Shown piece by piece: positions 30,778-39,857 of a stretch of DNA of 64,000 bases. The notes below the pieces were generated by a model. The model was not told the origin of the DNA, did not search any database, and saw only the letters and a program-made list of their open reading frames with translations. The position numbers were made by a program, and so were the translations under genes. Position 1 is the first letter of the stretch. Every line of letters begins with the position of its first letter. This DNA comes from Paenibacillus sp. MMS20-IR301 (lineage in GTDB: Bacteria > Bacillota > Bacilli > Paenibacillales > Paenibacillaceae): positions 2,790,001-2,854,000 of the forward strand of contig NZ_CP135275.1 of the NCBI RefSeq assembly GCF_032302195.1. Direction: 5' to 3'.

Positions 30778-33021
30778 TTAAAAAGTATAGAGGCTTCCGG
30801 CCTCTGCAGTGAAGGTAACGGGTTCAAGACCCGGTCCTTCCAGCCGGAAAGGTCCGGACATAGTGCATGTAACCGCCACTTCCGTAACAAGTCCCTCAGC
30901 CCAGGTGAAATCAAGCGTATAGCCGCCTCTCGCCCGCAGACCCTTCACACTGCCTTCCCCCCAGATTGAAGGAAGGGCCGGCAGCAGCCGGATGACACCG
31001 GCGTGACTCTGCAGCAGCATCTCGGCGATGCCCGCAGTGCCTCCAAAATTGCCGTCGATCTGGAACGGCGGATGGTTGTCGAACAGATTAGGCAGGGTGG
31101 AATCCTCCAACAGCGCCCGCAAATTTTTATAGGCCTGATCCTTATCCTGAAGTCTCGCCCAGAAGTTAATGATCCATGCCCGGCTCCAGCCCGTGTGACC
31201 GCCGCCGCTCTCCAGTCGTCGCACAAGTGTCTTCCGGGCTGCTGCCGCCAGCTCCGGCGTGTGCTCCACAGTGAATGCATCGCCGGGATAGAGGGCGAAC
31301 AAATGGGATATATGGCGGTGTCCCGGTTCCACCTCTTCGTAATCCTCCATCCATTCCTGAATCTGCCCGTATTTCCCGATTCTCGGCTTCGGCAACCGCT
31401 CCAGTGCAGCTATCAGCTCCCTGCGGAAATCCTCATCCTTACCGATAATCTCCGCACTATGTACACAAGCCTGGAACAGCGCTTCGATAATCTGGAAATC
31501 CATTGATGCCCCGGCACACAGCACACCTGATTCCCCGCCAGGGAGCCGGTACATATTCTCCGGGGATACGGAAGGACAGGTAATCAGGCCTCCGTCTTCA
31601 TCCTCCATGAGGTATTCCAGCAGGAACTGGGCCGCCTCCTTCATGGTCTCGTACGCCTGCACCAGATAATGACGGTCCATGCTGAACCGGTAGTGCTCCC
31701 ACAAATGAAGACACAACCAGGCAGCACCCAGCGGCCAGAAGGAAGAGGGCAGATAGGTATCCTGCGGAGCAGTATCAGCCCATAGATCTGTATTGTGATG
31801 GGCTGTAAATCCGCCGCAGCCGTACATAACCTTAGCCGTAACCCGCCCCGGCTCCCGCATCCGCTCAAGCAAATCAAACAGCGGCTCATGGCATTCCGCC
31901 AGATTGCATGTTTCAGCAGGCCAATAATTCATTTGAGCATTGATATTGATTGTGAACTTGCTGTCCCAGGCCGGTGAGAAGCTGTCATTCCAGATCCCCT
32001 GCAGATTCGCAGGCAAGGAGCCCGGGCGGCTGGAGGAGATGAGCAGATAGCGGCCATACTGAAAATAGGTCGAAATAAGCCCGTGATCCTCCTTTCCCTC
32101 CTGAAAAAGCTTCATCCGTTCTCTGGTTGATTTCTCATCCAGCGCGGGGTTCTCCGGGAGCGCAAGCGCAACCCGCCCGTACAAGCTGCGATAATCTGCA
32201 ACATGGCGGTTCAGCAGCGTGTCATAAGGAACCTTGCATAACTGTTCGAGATGCCGCTTGGCATGCAACCGCGGATCAGCCATGCGGAAGGTGGTTCCTG
32301 CGTCAAGCAGCAGCGTCACTGAGCTTGCTTTTTCCACCAGCAGATACTCCCCGAGAGTGCGGCAGCTGCCGTCTTCTGAAACGGCTCGCAGCACAGCGGT
32401 GAAGGAGCTGCCGCCTTGGCCGCCGCATTCTCCGCTCATGACAAGTCCGCTTTCCTGCCATTTCTCTGTTTTCTCAAGGTATCTCCAGTTATGGCGGTTA
32501 AATCTCGCCTTCAGCGACAATGCATTCTTGCGGTCAGCGGTAATCCGGATGACTATAACTTGATCCGGGAAGCTCGCAAACAACTCGCGCGTATACCGGA
32601 CCCCGCCGGTTATATAGCTTACCCGGGATATGCCACGCTCCAGGTCCAGTTCCCGTCTGTAACCCTCAGCAGTCTGATCATGCCCACCGAACGACAGCAG
32701 CAGCTCGCCAAGCGGAAGATAATGGCGCTGCGCCTCAGGCATTCCCGCCATCGACATCGCTGCCAGCTCCTCTGCCTCCCGCAGCTGCCCTTCAAGGATC
32801 AGCTTGCGGAGCTTGGGCAAATTCGGCAGTGCATCTTCGTTGTTGCGGTCACGCGGACCTCCGTACCATACGGAATCCTCATTAAGCTGCAGCTTCTCCT
32901 CGGCTACCCGGCCGTAGATCATGGCTCCGAGCCGGCCGTTACCGACCGGAAGCGCCTCATTCCATTCCTGCGCCGGTTCACCGTACCATAGCTGCCGGCT
33001 GTGTTCCATGGTTGACATCAT
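30778..33021 (-). CDS. GH95 glycosidase (alpha-L-fucosidase/alpha-L-galactosidase family)
   Basis: 747 residues, the usual length for the catalytic core. Motifs include [18 protein letters not shown] at the N-terminus, [55 protein letters not shown] and [17 protein letters not shown]. The DGNFGG Asp is strongly conserved in GH95. No signal peptide. Ribosome site AAGGAGC. It lies 151 nt after a GH43 gene on the same strand. GH95 enzymes remove alpha-1,2-linked fucose or L-galactose from xyloglucan and some xylans, so it extends the island to hemicellulose side chains. Confidence 0.93.
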   Translation of the reverse strand: MMSTMEHSRQLWYGEPAQEWNEALPVGNGRLGAMIYGRVAEEKLQLNEDSVWYGGPRDRNNEDALPNLPKLRKLILEGQLREAEELAAMSMAGMPEAQRHYLPLGELLLSFGGHDQTAEGYRRELDLERGISRVSYITGGVRYTRELFASFPDQVIVIRITADRKNALSLKARFNRHNWRYLEKTEKWQESGLVMSGECGGQGGSSFTAVLRAVSEDGSCRTLGEYLLVEKASSVTLLLDAGTTFRMADPRLHAKRHLEQLCKVPYDTLLNRHVADYRSLYGRVALALPENPALDEKSTRERMKLFQEGKEDHGLISTYFQYGRYLLISSSRPGSLPANLQGIWNDSFSPAWDSKFTININAQMNYWPAETCNLAECHEPLFDLLERMREPGRVTAKVMYGCGGFTAHHNTDLWADTAPQDTYLPSSFWPLGAAWLCLHLWEHYRFSMDRHYLVQAYETMKEAAQFLLEYLMEDEDGGLITCPSVSPENMYRLPGGESGVLCAGASMDFQIIEALFQACVHSAEIIGKDEDFRRELIAALERLPKPRIGKYGQIQEWMEDYEEVEPGHRHISHLFALYPGDAFTVEHTPELAAAARKTLVRRLESGGGHTGWSRAWIINFWARLQDKDQAYKNLRALLEDSTLPNLFDNHPPFQIDGNFGGTAGIAEMLLQSHAGVIRLLPALPSIWGEGSVKGLRARGGYTLDFTWAEGLVTEVAVTCTMSGPFRLEGPGLEPVTFTAEAGSLYTF

Positions 33022-33172
33022 TATTCCGCTCCTTCATCCGCCTGTTATAACATCTATTTAACAGTACTGTGTTTAATCACGGCTCTATCATTGCCTTGAT
33101 AACCTTGCTCTCAGGCTTCAGCCAGTTCTCAAACCGGCCGGTCATCTCCCCGAACAGGCAACGGCGGGAAAG

Positions 33173-34600
33173 TTATTCCAGGGTAAATGAAGCCAGTTGA
33201 GCGCCTCCGTTGCCGGTATAAGTGAAATACAGTGCTTGAACGCCATCAGGAACCGCCACTTCAGTAGTATATTCCTTCCATACATTCGTGAAGCCAACCG
33301 GAATCCGTCCAAGCGCCGGTCCATCCCAGGCTGTCTTTACCTCAAATTCCCCTTGGCAATATCCACGCACCTTAATGGAGACCCGGGTAACTCCCCCGCA
33401 ACTGAAGTATTTGAATCCGGCGGTAGCGGAATCGGTCATATTGGCAATGTAGCCGGTCTCTTCATCACCGTCTCCACCATCCTGGGTAATCTTCGGAAAA
33501 CGGCTGTCCATCCAGGCGCCGATCGGGCCGAAGCCACCGGTGTACATCTCCTGATCCTTGCAGAACAGGTGGCAGGCTATATAAGCCGGGTATTCCCCGC
33601 GTCCTTCGAGCGGTCTGCCGTTCGGGCCGCAGGACGTAATCTCTACCTGCGGAATCGTACCGTCTTCGAGGAATACAATCCGTTCAATGCAGCCCTGGCG
33701 GCTGAAGGCCGTTCCGTTGGTATGCCGGTGATAGAAGATGTACCATTCTCCATTAATCTCCACGATGCTGCCATGATTATTTCCTCCGTAATACATCGGC
33801 TGGCCTGCAGGCTTGTATGTATCAATATGGAGATCGCAATTGCTTACAATGATCCCCCGGTAAACAAAATCCTTGGCAGGATGCTTGCTGGTCGCATAAC
33901 ACAGCTCATGCATCGAGATCGAGGAATAGATCAGGTAGTAGGTATCCCCTCTTTTACGGATAGAAGGGGCTTCAAAGAACTCATAACCCTCAAAGCCGGT
34001 CCCCTTGCTGTACGGCTGGCTTGGTGCTACAAATACCGGCTTTTCAATAATCGTAAGCATATCGGGACCCAGGACAGTCGCCATCGCGCCGTGTCTTGAC
34101 CGGTCTCCGTACGAGCAGAAGCCTGTGTACAGGTAGGTTTTGTCCCCCTCTGTCAATACGCCGGGGTCAAACTGCGGCTCATCTCCCTCCCGTTCACCCA
34201 GACGTGTACCGTCCGCATAAGTTACATAACCGTAAAATTCATATTTGCCGCCGGGCTTGTCGCAGACAGCCACCGATACCACAGGAACCTTGTCCAGTAC
34301 ATAGTATAGATAATACCGTCCGTCAGGCCCAAGGGTTACATCAGGCGCATACAGGCACATGCTGCCATCCGGGTTCAGCGGATCATCGGTTGCCCGGTAC
34401 ATCACACCTTCATACCTCCAGGCGGCCAGATTATCTTCCGGCGCCGACCAGCAGGCGTAATCATTCAAACAGAAGGCGTGGCCGTTATAACGGTCATGTG
34501 ATCCATATAGATACACTCTGCCTTCAAATACATAAGGCTCGCCGTCAGGAATATATTCCCAGGATGGTAAATACGGATTGAATCCCTGCTGTTGTGCCAT
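33173..34600 (-). CDS. GH43 glycosidase with C-terminal CBM6-like domain
   Basis: 475 residues with AGGAGGAATATATA before the ATG. The propeller carries D19 (IPDGEPYVF, base), D145 (QFDPGVL, modulator) and E210 (FFEAPSIRKRG, acid). The last 120 residues (YIANMTDSATAGFKYFSCGG ... GAQLASFTLE) form a CBM6-like module related in style to the ends of the GH3 and GH43 proteins in this window. No secretion signal. It is divergent from the GH8 gene and upstream of GH95. Activity (beta-xylosidase, arabinofuranosidase or exo-arabinanase) cannot be fixed from sequence. Confidence 0.9.
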   Translation of the reverse strand: MAQQQGFNPYLPSWEYIPDGEPYVFEGRVYLYGSHDRYNGHAFCLNDYACWSAPEDNLAAWRYEGVMYRATDDPLNPDGSMCLYAPDVTLGPDGRYYLYYVLDKVPVVSVAVCDKPGGKYEFYGYVTYADGTRLGEREGDEPQFDPGVLTEGDKTYLYTGFCSYGDRSRHGAMATVLGPDMLTIIEKPVFVAPSQPYSKGTGFEGYEFFEAPSIRKRGDTYYLIYSSISMHELCYATSKHPAKDFVYRGIIVSNCDLHIDTYKPAGQPMYYGGNNHGSIVEINGEWYIFYHRHTNGTAFSRQGCIERIVFLEDGTIPQVEITSCGPNGRPLEGRGEYPAYIACHLFCKDQEMYTGGFGPIGAWMDSRFPKITQDGGDGDEETGYIANMTDSATAGFKYFSCGGVTRVSIKVRGYCQGEFEVKTAWDGPALGRIPVGFTNVWKEYTTEVAVPDGVQALYFTYTGNGGAQLASFTLE

Positions 34601-34667
34601 TATATATTCCTCCTAGTTATAGCTTCATATAATTTTGCGCCTGATTGGTATCATTTCACCCGTACCA

Positions 34668-34695
34668 TTTATACAACTTGCTTTATACAACTTGC
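34668..34695. repeat. Tandem 14-bp direct repeat in the GH43/GH8 control region
   Basis: TTTATACAACTTGC occurs twice in immediate succession (34668-34681 and 34682-34695). On the minus strand this lies about 70-95 nt before the GH43 start. Direct repeats are the usual binding pattern for AraC-type HTH proteins, of which several are encoded nearby. Confidence 0.7.
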
Positions 34696-34891
34696 GGTTT
34701 ACCCTGACAGTATCAGTATAGTGAAGCCGCTTGAGCGAAGTCCATGACATATCGGCACCTATAATTGATCTATTCTAAGATCCTTGTAATGGAGCCGCAA
34801 GCTTCAATAATTTCATAGGAAAACGCTTTAATTTCAATATCGCCTGACATGTTATAATTTGGGCACACCGCTAACTACATGGAGGATTGTT

Positions 34892-36037
34892 ATGAATAAT
34901 TTCACTGAAGGCTCTTTCTATACGGGGGAATACAGAAACCTGTTCCTTGAGAACGGACTGTCATCAGAGGCTATTGCGCAGAGGCTTGAAGAGATCTGGA
35001 GCGATTTGTTCTACGGAGCTCCTGATGTGCGGATATATTATCCGATGGATGATGATAAGGGATACATCGTGGACACCGGAAATACAGATGTGCGGACGGA
35101 GGGTATGTCTTACGGGATGATGATTGCTGTTCAGATGAACAAAAAGGAAGAATTCGACCGGCTCTGGATGTACGCCAAGGTGTTTATGCAGCATACGGAA
35201 GGCCGTTACAAAGATTATTTTGCCTGGCATTGCAAGCTCGACGGGACACAGCTGTCCCCGGGTCCCGCGCCGGACGGAGAAGAGTTCATCGCAATGGCGC
35301 TGTTCTTCGCTTCAAAGCGCTGGGGAGACGGGGCTGAACCGTACAATTATTCCCGGCAGGCAAGAATTATTCTTCGGGCTTGTGTGCATAAAGGTGAAAA
35401 CGGAGGGGAAGGTGATCCCATGTGGGACCCAGCAACCCGGCTCATCAAATTCATTCCCGAGACCCCATTCAGTGATCCGTCCTACCATTTGCCGCATTTC
35501 TATGATTTATTCGCCCTACTGGCTGATGAACAGGACAGCGAATTCTGGAGAGATGCGGCTGCCAGAAGCCGTGCCTATCTGCACAAAGCCTGCCATCCGG
35601 TAACGGGCCTCTCCCCCGAGTATGCTAATTATGACGGAACGCCGGCTGCACCCCAGCCGCATGGTGATTTCCGCCACTTCTTCAGCGACGCTTACCGGGT
35701 TGCTGCCAATATCGGGCTGGACTATGAATGGTTCCGCTGTGACCCGTGGCAGGTAGGGCAGTCTAACCGGATTCAGTCTTTCTTCCGGGATATTGACCCT
35801 GCGGATTACCGTCGGTATACCATTGACGGGCAGCCCTTTAATGAGTCCTCTCTGCATCCGGTTGGTCTGCTGGCAACTTTGGCCATGGCTTCACTTGCCG
35901 CAGACGGACCCGATGCGGGTCATTTCGTCAAGCTGTTCTGGAATACTCCGCTGCGCACCGGAGTCCGCCGGTACTACGATAACTGCCTGTATTTCTTCAG
36001 CATGCTGGCTCTTAGCGGAAACTACCGGATCTATTAA
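34892..36037 (+). CDS. GH8 reducing-end xylose-releasing exo-oligoxylanase (Rex)
   Basis: 381 residues; the ATG at 34892 follows GGAGG, and an upstream TTG is rejected. The sequence follows Bacillus halodurans Rex: general acid E70 in DVRTEGMSYG, base D266 in FFSDAYR and H322 in SLHPVGL correspond to E70, D263 and H319 there. These enzymes remove one xylose at a time from the reducing end of xylooligosaccharides of three or more units. No signal peptide, so cytoplasmic. A TATAAT lies at 34853-34858 and a degenerate cre (GGAAAACGCTTTAA, two mismatches) at 34817-34831. With GH43 enzymes acting from the other end this completes intracellular degradation. Confidence 0.93.
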   Translation: MNNFTEGSFYTGEYRNLFLENGLSSEAIAQRLEEIWSDLFYGAPDVRIYYPMDDDKGYIVDTGNTDVRTEGMSYGMMIAVQMNKKEEFDRLWMYAKVFMQHTEGRYKDYFAWHCKLDGTQLSPGPAPDGEEFIAMALFFASKRWGDGAEPYNYSRQARIILRACVHKGENGGEGDPMWDPATRLIKFIPETPFSDPSYHLPHFYDLFALLADEQDSEFWRDAAARSRAYLHKACHPVTGLSPEYANYDGTPAAPQPHGDFRHFFSDAYRVAANIGLDYEWFRCDPWQVGQSNRIQSFFRDIDPADYRRYTIDGQPFNESSLHPVGLLATLAMASLAADGPDAGHFVKLFWNTPLRTGVRRYYDNCLYFFSMLALSGNYRIY

Positions 36038-36084
36038 CGTACTTATTCCTCAATTGACACGAATCAAGTGGAGAAGATAAGAGC

Positions 36085-36126
36085 AAAGCAGCGATTTTCC
36101 ACTAACAGGAAAATCGCTGCTTTTTT
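36085..36126. terminator. Bidirectional terminator between rex and hflC
   Basis: 16-bp stem AAAGCAGCGATTTTCC / GGAAAATCGCTGCTTT with a 7-nt loop, followed by T6 on the plus strand and A/T-rich sequence on the other side. Confidence 0.9.
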
Positions 36127-36143
36127 GAGGTTATAAAATGCAA

Positions 36144-37010
36144 TTATTGTCCCAGCAGTATTTTGGCATAGGGCGAATCAATCGGGATCATAATAACCGG
36201 CTCATTCTTCAGCGTGGTTACATAACTCTCCAGTGTACGGTAAAAGCTGTAGAACTCAGGAGACTTGCCATAGGCCTGATTATAGATTCTGGCAGCTTCC
36301 CCTTCCCCTTCAGCGATGATTTTCTTGGCGTCCGCTTCGGCCTGGGCCATTAGCTCTGTGGAGGTACGGTCAGCCTTGGAGGTTATTTTCTTGGATTCCT
36401 CATCCCCCTCTGACAGATAACGCGCAGCAATGGACTGGCGGTCCGAGATCATCCGGTTGTACACGCTTTGCTTGTTCTCTTCCGGCAGATCGGTCCGTTT
36501 GATCCGTACATCAATGACCTCAATTCCGTAATTATCACGGGTCAAGGCTGAAATTACGTCTTTGGTAATCTCATCGTTAATATTGCCCCGTCCGGTATCC
36601 TCACTGATAATATTCTCGTAATTGACCTCCGACAGCTTGCGGCGTACCGAGTTATATACCGCTTCATCAATACGCTGGATCCCGCCGCCGACAGATTGAA
36701 CGGTTCTCAGAAACTGCGAGGCATTGGTAATTCTCCAGACGGTATAATTATCAACCACAATCGGCTTCTGGTCCTTGGTCAATATACTGGTTGGCGAGCT
36801 TTCATACGTCATCTGGTATTTGGGCAGTGCAGAGACATTCTCGATAAAAGGAATTTTCAGCTTCAGCCCGGGCTCCTCGACCGTACGCATGGCTTCACCG
36901 AAACGGAGCACTACTTTGTATTCGCCCTCTTTCACGATATACGTAGAGCCGGCCAGCAGAATAACCAGAACTACAGCTGAAATCAATGTAATGATTTGGT
37001 TTCTTTTCAC
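36144..37010 (-). CDS. hflC: HflC-like SPFH membrane protein
   Basis: 288 residues. A single N-terminal membrane anchor (about 7-26), an SPFH/prohibitin domain (EYKVVLRFGEAMRTVEEPGLKLKIPF) and a helical region (VRIKRTDLPEENKQSVYNRM ... AQAEADAKKIIAEGEGEAARIYNQAY) follow the HflC plan. HflK and HflC form a multimeric complex that surrounds and modulates the FtsH protease in other bacteria. The start overlaps the hflK stop by 4 nt. FtsH is not encoded in the window. Confidence 0.92.
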   Translation of the reverse strand: MKRNQIITLISAVVLVILLAGSTYIVKEGEYKVVLRFGEAMRTVEEPGLKLKIPFIENVSALPKYQMTYESSPTSILTKDQKPIVVDNYTVWRITNASQFLRTVQSVGGGIQRIDEAVYNSVRRKLSEVNYENIISEDTGRGNINDEITKDVISALTRDNYGIEVIDVRIKRTDLPEENKQSVYNRMISDRQSIAARYLSEGDEESKKITSKADRTSTELMAQAEADAKKIIAEGEGEAARIYNQAYGKSPEFYSFYRTLESYVTTLKNEPVIMIPIDSPYAKILLGQ

Positions 37011-38038
37011 TGTGCATCTCCTCCTTGCGGTGCCGCAGAAGCAGCCGGAGCGGCCGTAGTGCTGCGCATCAGCTCATTCAGCGGCAAATAATTTACAGTA
37101 TCACTGCTTGAGTTGGTTATGAAAATCTTGGCGCTAGGCAGAATGGTCTCCAGTGTCTCCAGAATCAGCCGGCTCTCGGTTACGCTCTGATTGTTGCTGT
37201 ATTCGGCAAAGATAGCATTGAACTGGGCTACATCGCCCTGTGCATTCAGGATACGCGATTTCTTCTCGCCTTCGGCTTTCTCGAGGAGCGCCTGGGCATT
37301 ACCGCGGGCTTTCGGGATAATATCATTCTCATACTTCTTCGCATTGTTAATCTTGGTATTCTTCTCTTCGCGTGCATTGGTTACCTCACGGAAGGCTTCC
37401 TCTACCTGGCCGCTCGGCGGCTCAATATCCTGGAATTTGATATCAATGATCTGAATGCCCGTGTTGTATTTATTCTGGAGATCTACGAGCAGCTCCCGGA
37501 CCTTATCCTGAATGACCGTCTTTCCGTCGGTAATGGCATAATCCAGCTTCTCGGAACCGATCACGGCACGGATCGATGAGCTGGCCGAGTTGCGCAGGAA
37601 ATGTTCCGGATTATCAATGTTGTACAGATAATTGCGAATATTGCTGATCTTCCACTGGACCACCGCATCGGCAGAGACGATATTCTCATCGCCCGTAATC
37701 ATCATCGCTTCATCCTCAACAGCTACAGAGCCTCCATCGTCCTGGCGGTACCCGATATGGATCCGCTGGGTCAGCTCTGCCGGCACCGTAATCACTTCCT
37801 GCACCGGATAAGGCCACTTGAAATGAAGACCTGCCGAGGACTCATTCGTATATTTGCCAAAAGTCAGAATAGCAGCACGTTCCTGCTCCTGCACGGTGTA
37901 AAAAGAAGAGGAGCCTAAATAAAGCAGCACAGCGGCGGCTGCCACCCCTAATCCAATCTTCTTATACATTCCCGGTTTCAGCTCGGGAAGCTTGCGTCCC
38001 GGCACGGGATTATTGCCATCCCCATTCATGAAATTCAA
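37007..38038 (-). CDS. hflK: HflK-like SPFH membrane protein
   Basis: 343 residues. The start is TTG at 38038: AAGGAG is 9 nt upstream, whereas the next ATG, 9 nt further in, is too far from it. Features are a short Pro/Gly-rich N-terminus, one membrane helix (about 27-47), an SPFH domain (FYTVQEQERAAILTFGKYTNESSAGLHFKWPYP, given here only as a landmark region) and a coiled-coil-like helical part with AQALLEKAEGEKKSRI. It forms a two-gene operon with hflC. The acidic-rich N-terminus of some HflK proteins is absent. Confidence 0.9.
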   Translation of the reverse strand: MNFMNGDGNNPVPGRKLPELKPGMYKKIGLGVAAAAVLLYLGSSSFYTVQEQERAAILTFGKYTNESSAGLHFKWPYPVQEVITVPAELTQRIHIGYRQDDGGSVAVEDEAMMITGDENIVSADAVVQWKISNIRNYLYNIDNPEHFLRNSASSSIRAVIGSEKLDYAITDGKTVIQDKVRELLVDLQNKYNTGIQIIDIKFQDIEPPSGQVEEAFREVTNAREEKNTKINNAKKYENDIIPKARGNAQALLEKAEGEKKSRILNAQGDVAQFNAIFAEYSNNQSVTESRLILETLETILPSAKIFITNSSSDTVNYLPLNELMRSTTAAPAASAAPQGGDAQ

Positions 38039-38087
38039 GATGCATCGCTCCTTTTAGCGTATTTAAGTCTATATAGAGATACATATA

Positions 38088-38125
38088 CGTAAATAAAACA
38101 AAAAAGTCGCAAATTTCGCGACTTT
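38088..38125 (-). terminator. Minus-strand terminator in the hflK leader
   Basis: AAAGTCGC / GCGACTTT (38103-38125) with a 7-nt loop is followed on the minus strand by TTTTTTGTTTTATTT. It lies upstream of hflK and no gene is visible before it on that strand, so it looks like a leader attenuator or the end of a short transcript. Confidence 0.65.
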
Positions 38126-38194
38126 GTTCAAGCTTGCTGATTTTTGCTGCATTTTTCTCATTACAAGAATTATGGGCTTGCAATACTAAGTTCA

Positions 38195-38236
38195 ACTGTA
38201 TATAGTTTAACTATACAGTATAACTGTATATATAAT
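38195..38236 (+). promoter_or_regulatory. PadR promoter with three ACTGTATA operator repeats
   Basis: ACTGTATA (38195-38202), its inverse TATACAGT (38212-38219) and a third ACTGTATA (38223-38230) surround a promoter TTAACT (38207-38212), 18 nt, TATAAT (38231-38236). The geometry suggests autorepression by the PadR protein. Confidence 0.65.
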
Positions 38237-38266
38237 TGCTCTAATATATTCAGCGGGAGGCCGGGA

Positions 38267-38578
38267 ATGGAACGGAACAAACATTTACCACTGACGGAAA
38301 CTGTGTATTACATTCTGCTGGCTGTGCTGGAGCCTGCCCACGGGTACCTGATTCTGCAGAAGGTAGAAGAACTCAGCGGCGGGCAAGTGCGGATGGCAGC
38401 GGGCACCTTATATGGTGCAATCGAGAATCTGATCAAGCTGAAATTCATCCAGCCGGTACCCAGTAGCGACAGCCGCCGCAAGGTGTATGTCATTACAGAC
38501 AAAGGGCTTGATATGCTCCGCCTTGATCTTGACCGGATGAAGCACATGATATCGGTGACAGAAGAACGACTGAAATGA
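38267..38578 (+). CDS. PadR-family transcriptional regulator
   Basis: 103 residues from the ATG at 38267 behind GGGAGG. The winged-helix PadR signature is clear: ETVYYILLAVLEPAHGYLILQKVEE, then MAAGTLYGAIENLIKLKFIQ and RRKVYVITDKGLDML. PadR proteins repress membrane-protein or efflux genes and are released by small molecules. Its coding region overlaps the ribosome-site region of the DUF2812 gene, and the pair is probably one transcript under the repeat-containing promoter just upstream. Confidence 0.92.
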   Translation: MERNKHLPLTETVYYILLAVLEPAHGYLILQKVEELSGGQVRMAAGTLYGAIENLIKLKFIQPVPSSDSRRKVYVITDKGLDMLRLDLDRMKHMISVTEERLK

Positions 38579-38595
38579 GATGGAGGAATCGGATC

Positions 38596-39213
38596 ATGAG
38601 AAAATTCAAATTTTTCACCAATTTCGACCACGAAGAACACTGGCTGCGTGAGATGTCCCGGCAAGGCTACCGCTTATCGGACAAAGGAACTTTCAGTTAC
38701 ACCTTCGTGCCCGCCCCGCCTGAAGACGTCCTGGTCAAGATGGATTACCGGATCTTTAAGAAACGTGAGGATTTCGAGGATTACCGTGCCTTGTTTGAGG
38801 ATAGCGGCTGGGAACATGTCCTGGGCACCAAAAGATCAGGGCATCAGTATTTTAAAGCTGCACGTAAACAGCGGGACGAGGAGATTTTCTCAGACGTTAC
38901 CTCCAAAGCCAGCCGCTACAAGCGGATGGCGGAGATGTGGGCTATGCTGGTTTTATCCTTTTTCCCGATCCTGATTGCCCTGATTTTGACCAACACCATT
39001 GACCTGCAAATCGTAACAAATCCGAAATTGCTCTACTACACGCCTGGTTTATGGGATATGGAGGGAATGAGCTTCTGGAGAGCCTTTCTGTTCGAAACCC
39101 CGTTCGCCCTGTTCAGAGGCTTCCTCTGGCTCTTTCTTCTGATAATGTTCCTGCTATATCTTTACTTCGCATACAGTGCCAACAAACAATATAAAAAAGC
39201 ACAGAAAAGCTGA
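38596..39213 (+). CDS. DUF2812 membrane protein, PadR partner
   Basis: 205 residues; the ATG at 38596 follows TGGAGG. The soluble N-terminal half (FFTNFDHEEHWLREMSRQGYRLSDKG ... YRIFKKREDFEDYRALFEDSGWEHV) is the DUF2812 pattern, followed by two membrane helices (about 118-137 and 172-195). DUF2812 proteins are commonly encoded with PadR regulators in Firmicutes; the function is unknown. The PadR gene ends 17 nt upstream. Confidence 0.85.
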   Translation: MRKFKFFTNFDHEEHWLREMSRQGYRLSDKGTFSYTFVPAPPEDVLVKMDYRIFKKREDFEDYRALFEDSGWEHVLGTKRSGHQYFKAARKQRDEEIFSDVTSKASRYKRMAEMWAMLVLSFFPILIALILTNTIDLQIVTNPKLLYYTPGLWDMEGMSFWRAFLFETPFALFRGFLWLFLLIMFLLYLYFAYSANKQYKKAQKS

Positions 39214-39269
39214 ACCGGCCTACAATGCGGCAGCCGCTTCATTCACACACCGGAGCGCATAAACACAAC

Positions 39270-39308
39270 AAAAGGTGCTTCCGCTGTACCAGCCGGAAAG
39301 CACCTTTT
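39270..39308. terminator. Bidirectional terminator after the DUF2812 gene
   Basis: AAAAGGTGCTTCCG and CGGAAAGCACCTTTT form a stem with one bulge between two convergent genes; T- and A-runs flank both ends. Confidence 0.85.
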
Positions 39309-39313
39309 ATCAA

Positions 39314-39820
39314 TTACTGGACAAATGTATTGCGGACCCGCCGGGATTTAAGGAAATAAGGAATCCAAATGGCACAGGTGACGACGGAGCGGCCAATGTC
39401 ACTGACGCTGCTGCCGTCCTCCAGCTCCTGGACAATGGGAATCTGCTGAACCAGGGCATAATCAATAATTCCAATAATCATGCTGCCCCCATAAAAAATA
39501 ATCATCAGCAACGGCACCGAGGATTTCTTGCTGTAGAACATCCCCAAAACAAATAAACAGAATAAAAATTGCCCTACATTGGCAATTGCCTCAAAAATGA
39601 TAATCGGTCCCCACAGCACATGGTACAGCTCTGAATCTTTGGCCGTAAGCAAGCCCCAAATATCCGGCTTCAGGCTGGGAATCGTAGATTGAAGAATCTG
39701 CACCGCCAGCATAAGCAGTGTCAGAAATAATCCGATCTGAATCAGCACCAGCCAGCCGCCGAGCCCCTTCGGCCCGTCCAGCGGATGGTATTCCGTTTGA
39801 TTCTGCATATTAGTTTCCAT
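39314..39820 (-). CDS. DUF2569 family membrane protein
   Basis: 168 residues with AAAGGAG before the ATG. The start GPKGLGGWLVLIQIGLF is the DUF2569 signature. About four membrane helices follow (near 20-40, 68-92, 98-118 and 140-155). The function of the family is unknown. It lies 37 nt downstream of another membrane-protein gene on the same strand, so the two may be cotranscribed. Confidence 0.82.
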   Translation of the reverse strand: METNMQNQTEYHPLDGPKGLGGWLVLIQIGLFLTLLMLAVQILQSTIPSLKPDIWGLLTAKDSELYHVLWGPIIIFEAIANVGQFLFCLFVLGMFYSKKSSVPLLMIIFYGGSMIIGIIDYALVQQIPIVQELEDGSSVSDIGRSVVTCAIWIPYFLKSRRVRNTFVQ

Positions 39821-39857
39821 TTACATACTCCTTTGTTTGTAGTTTAAGCAGCCTGCA

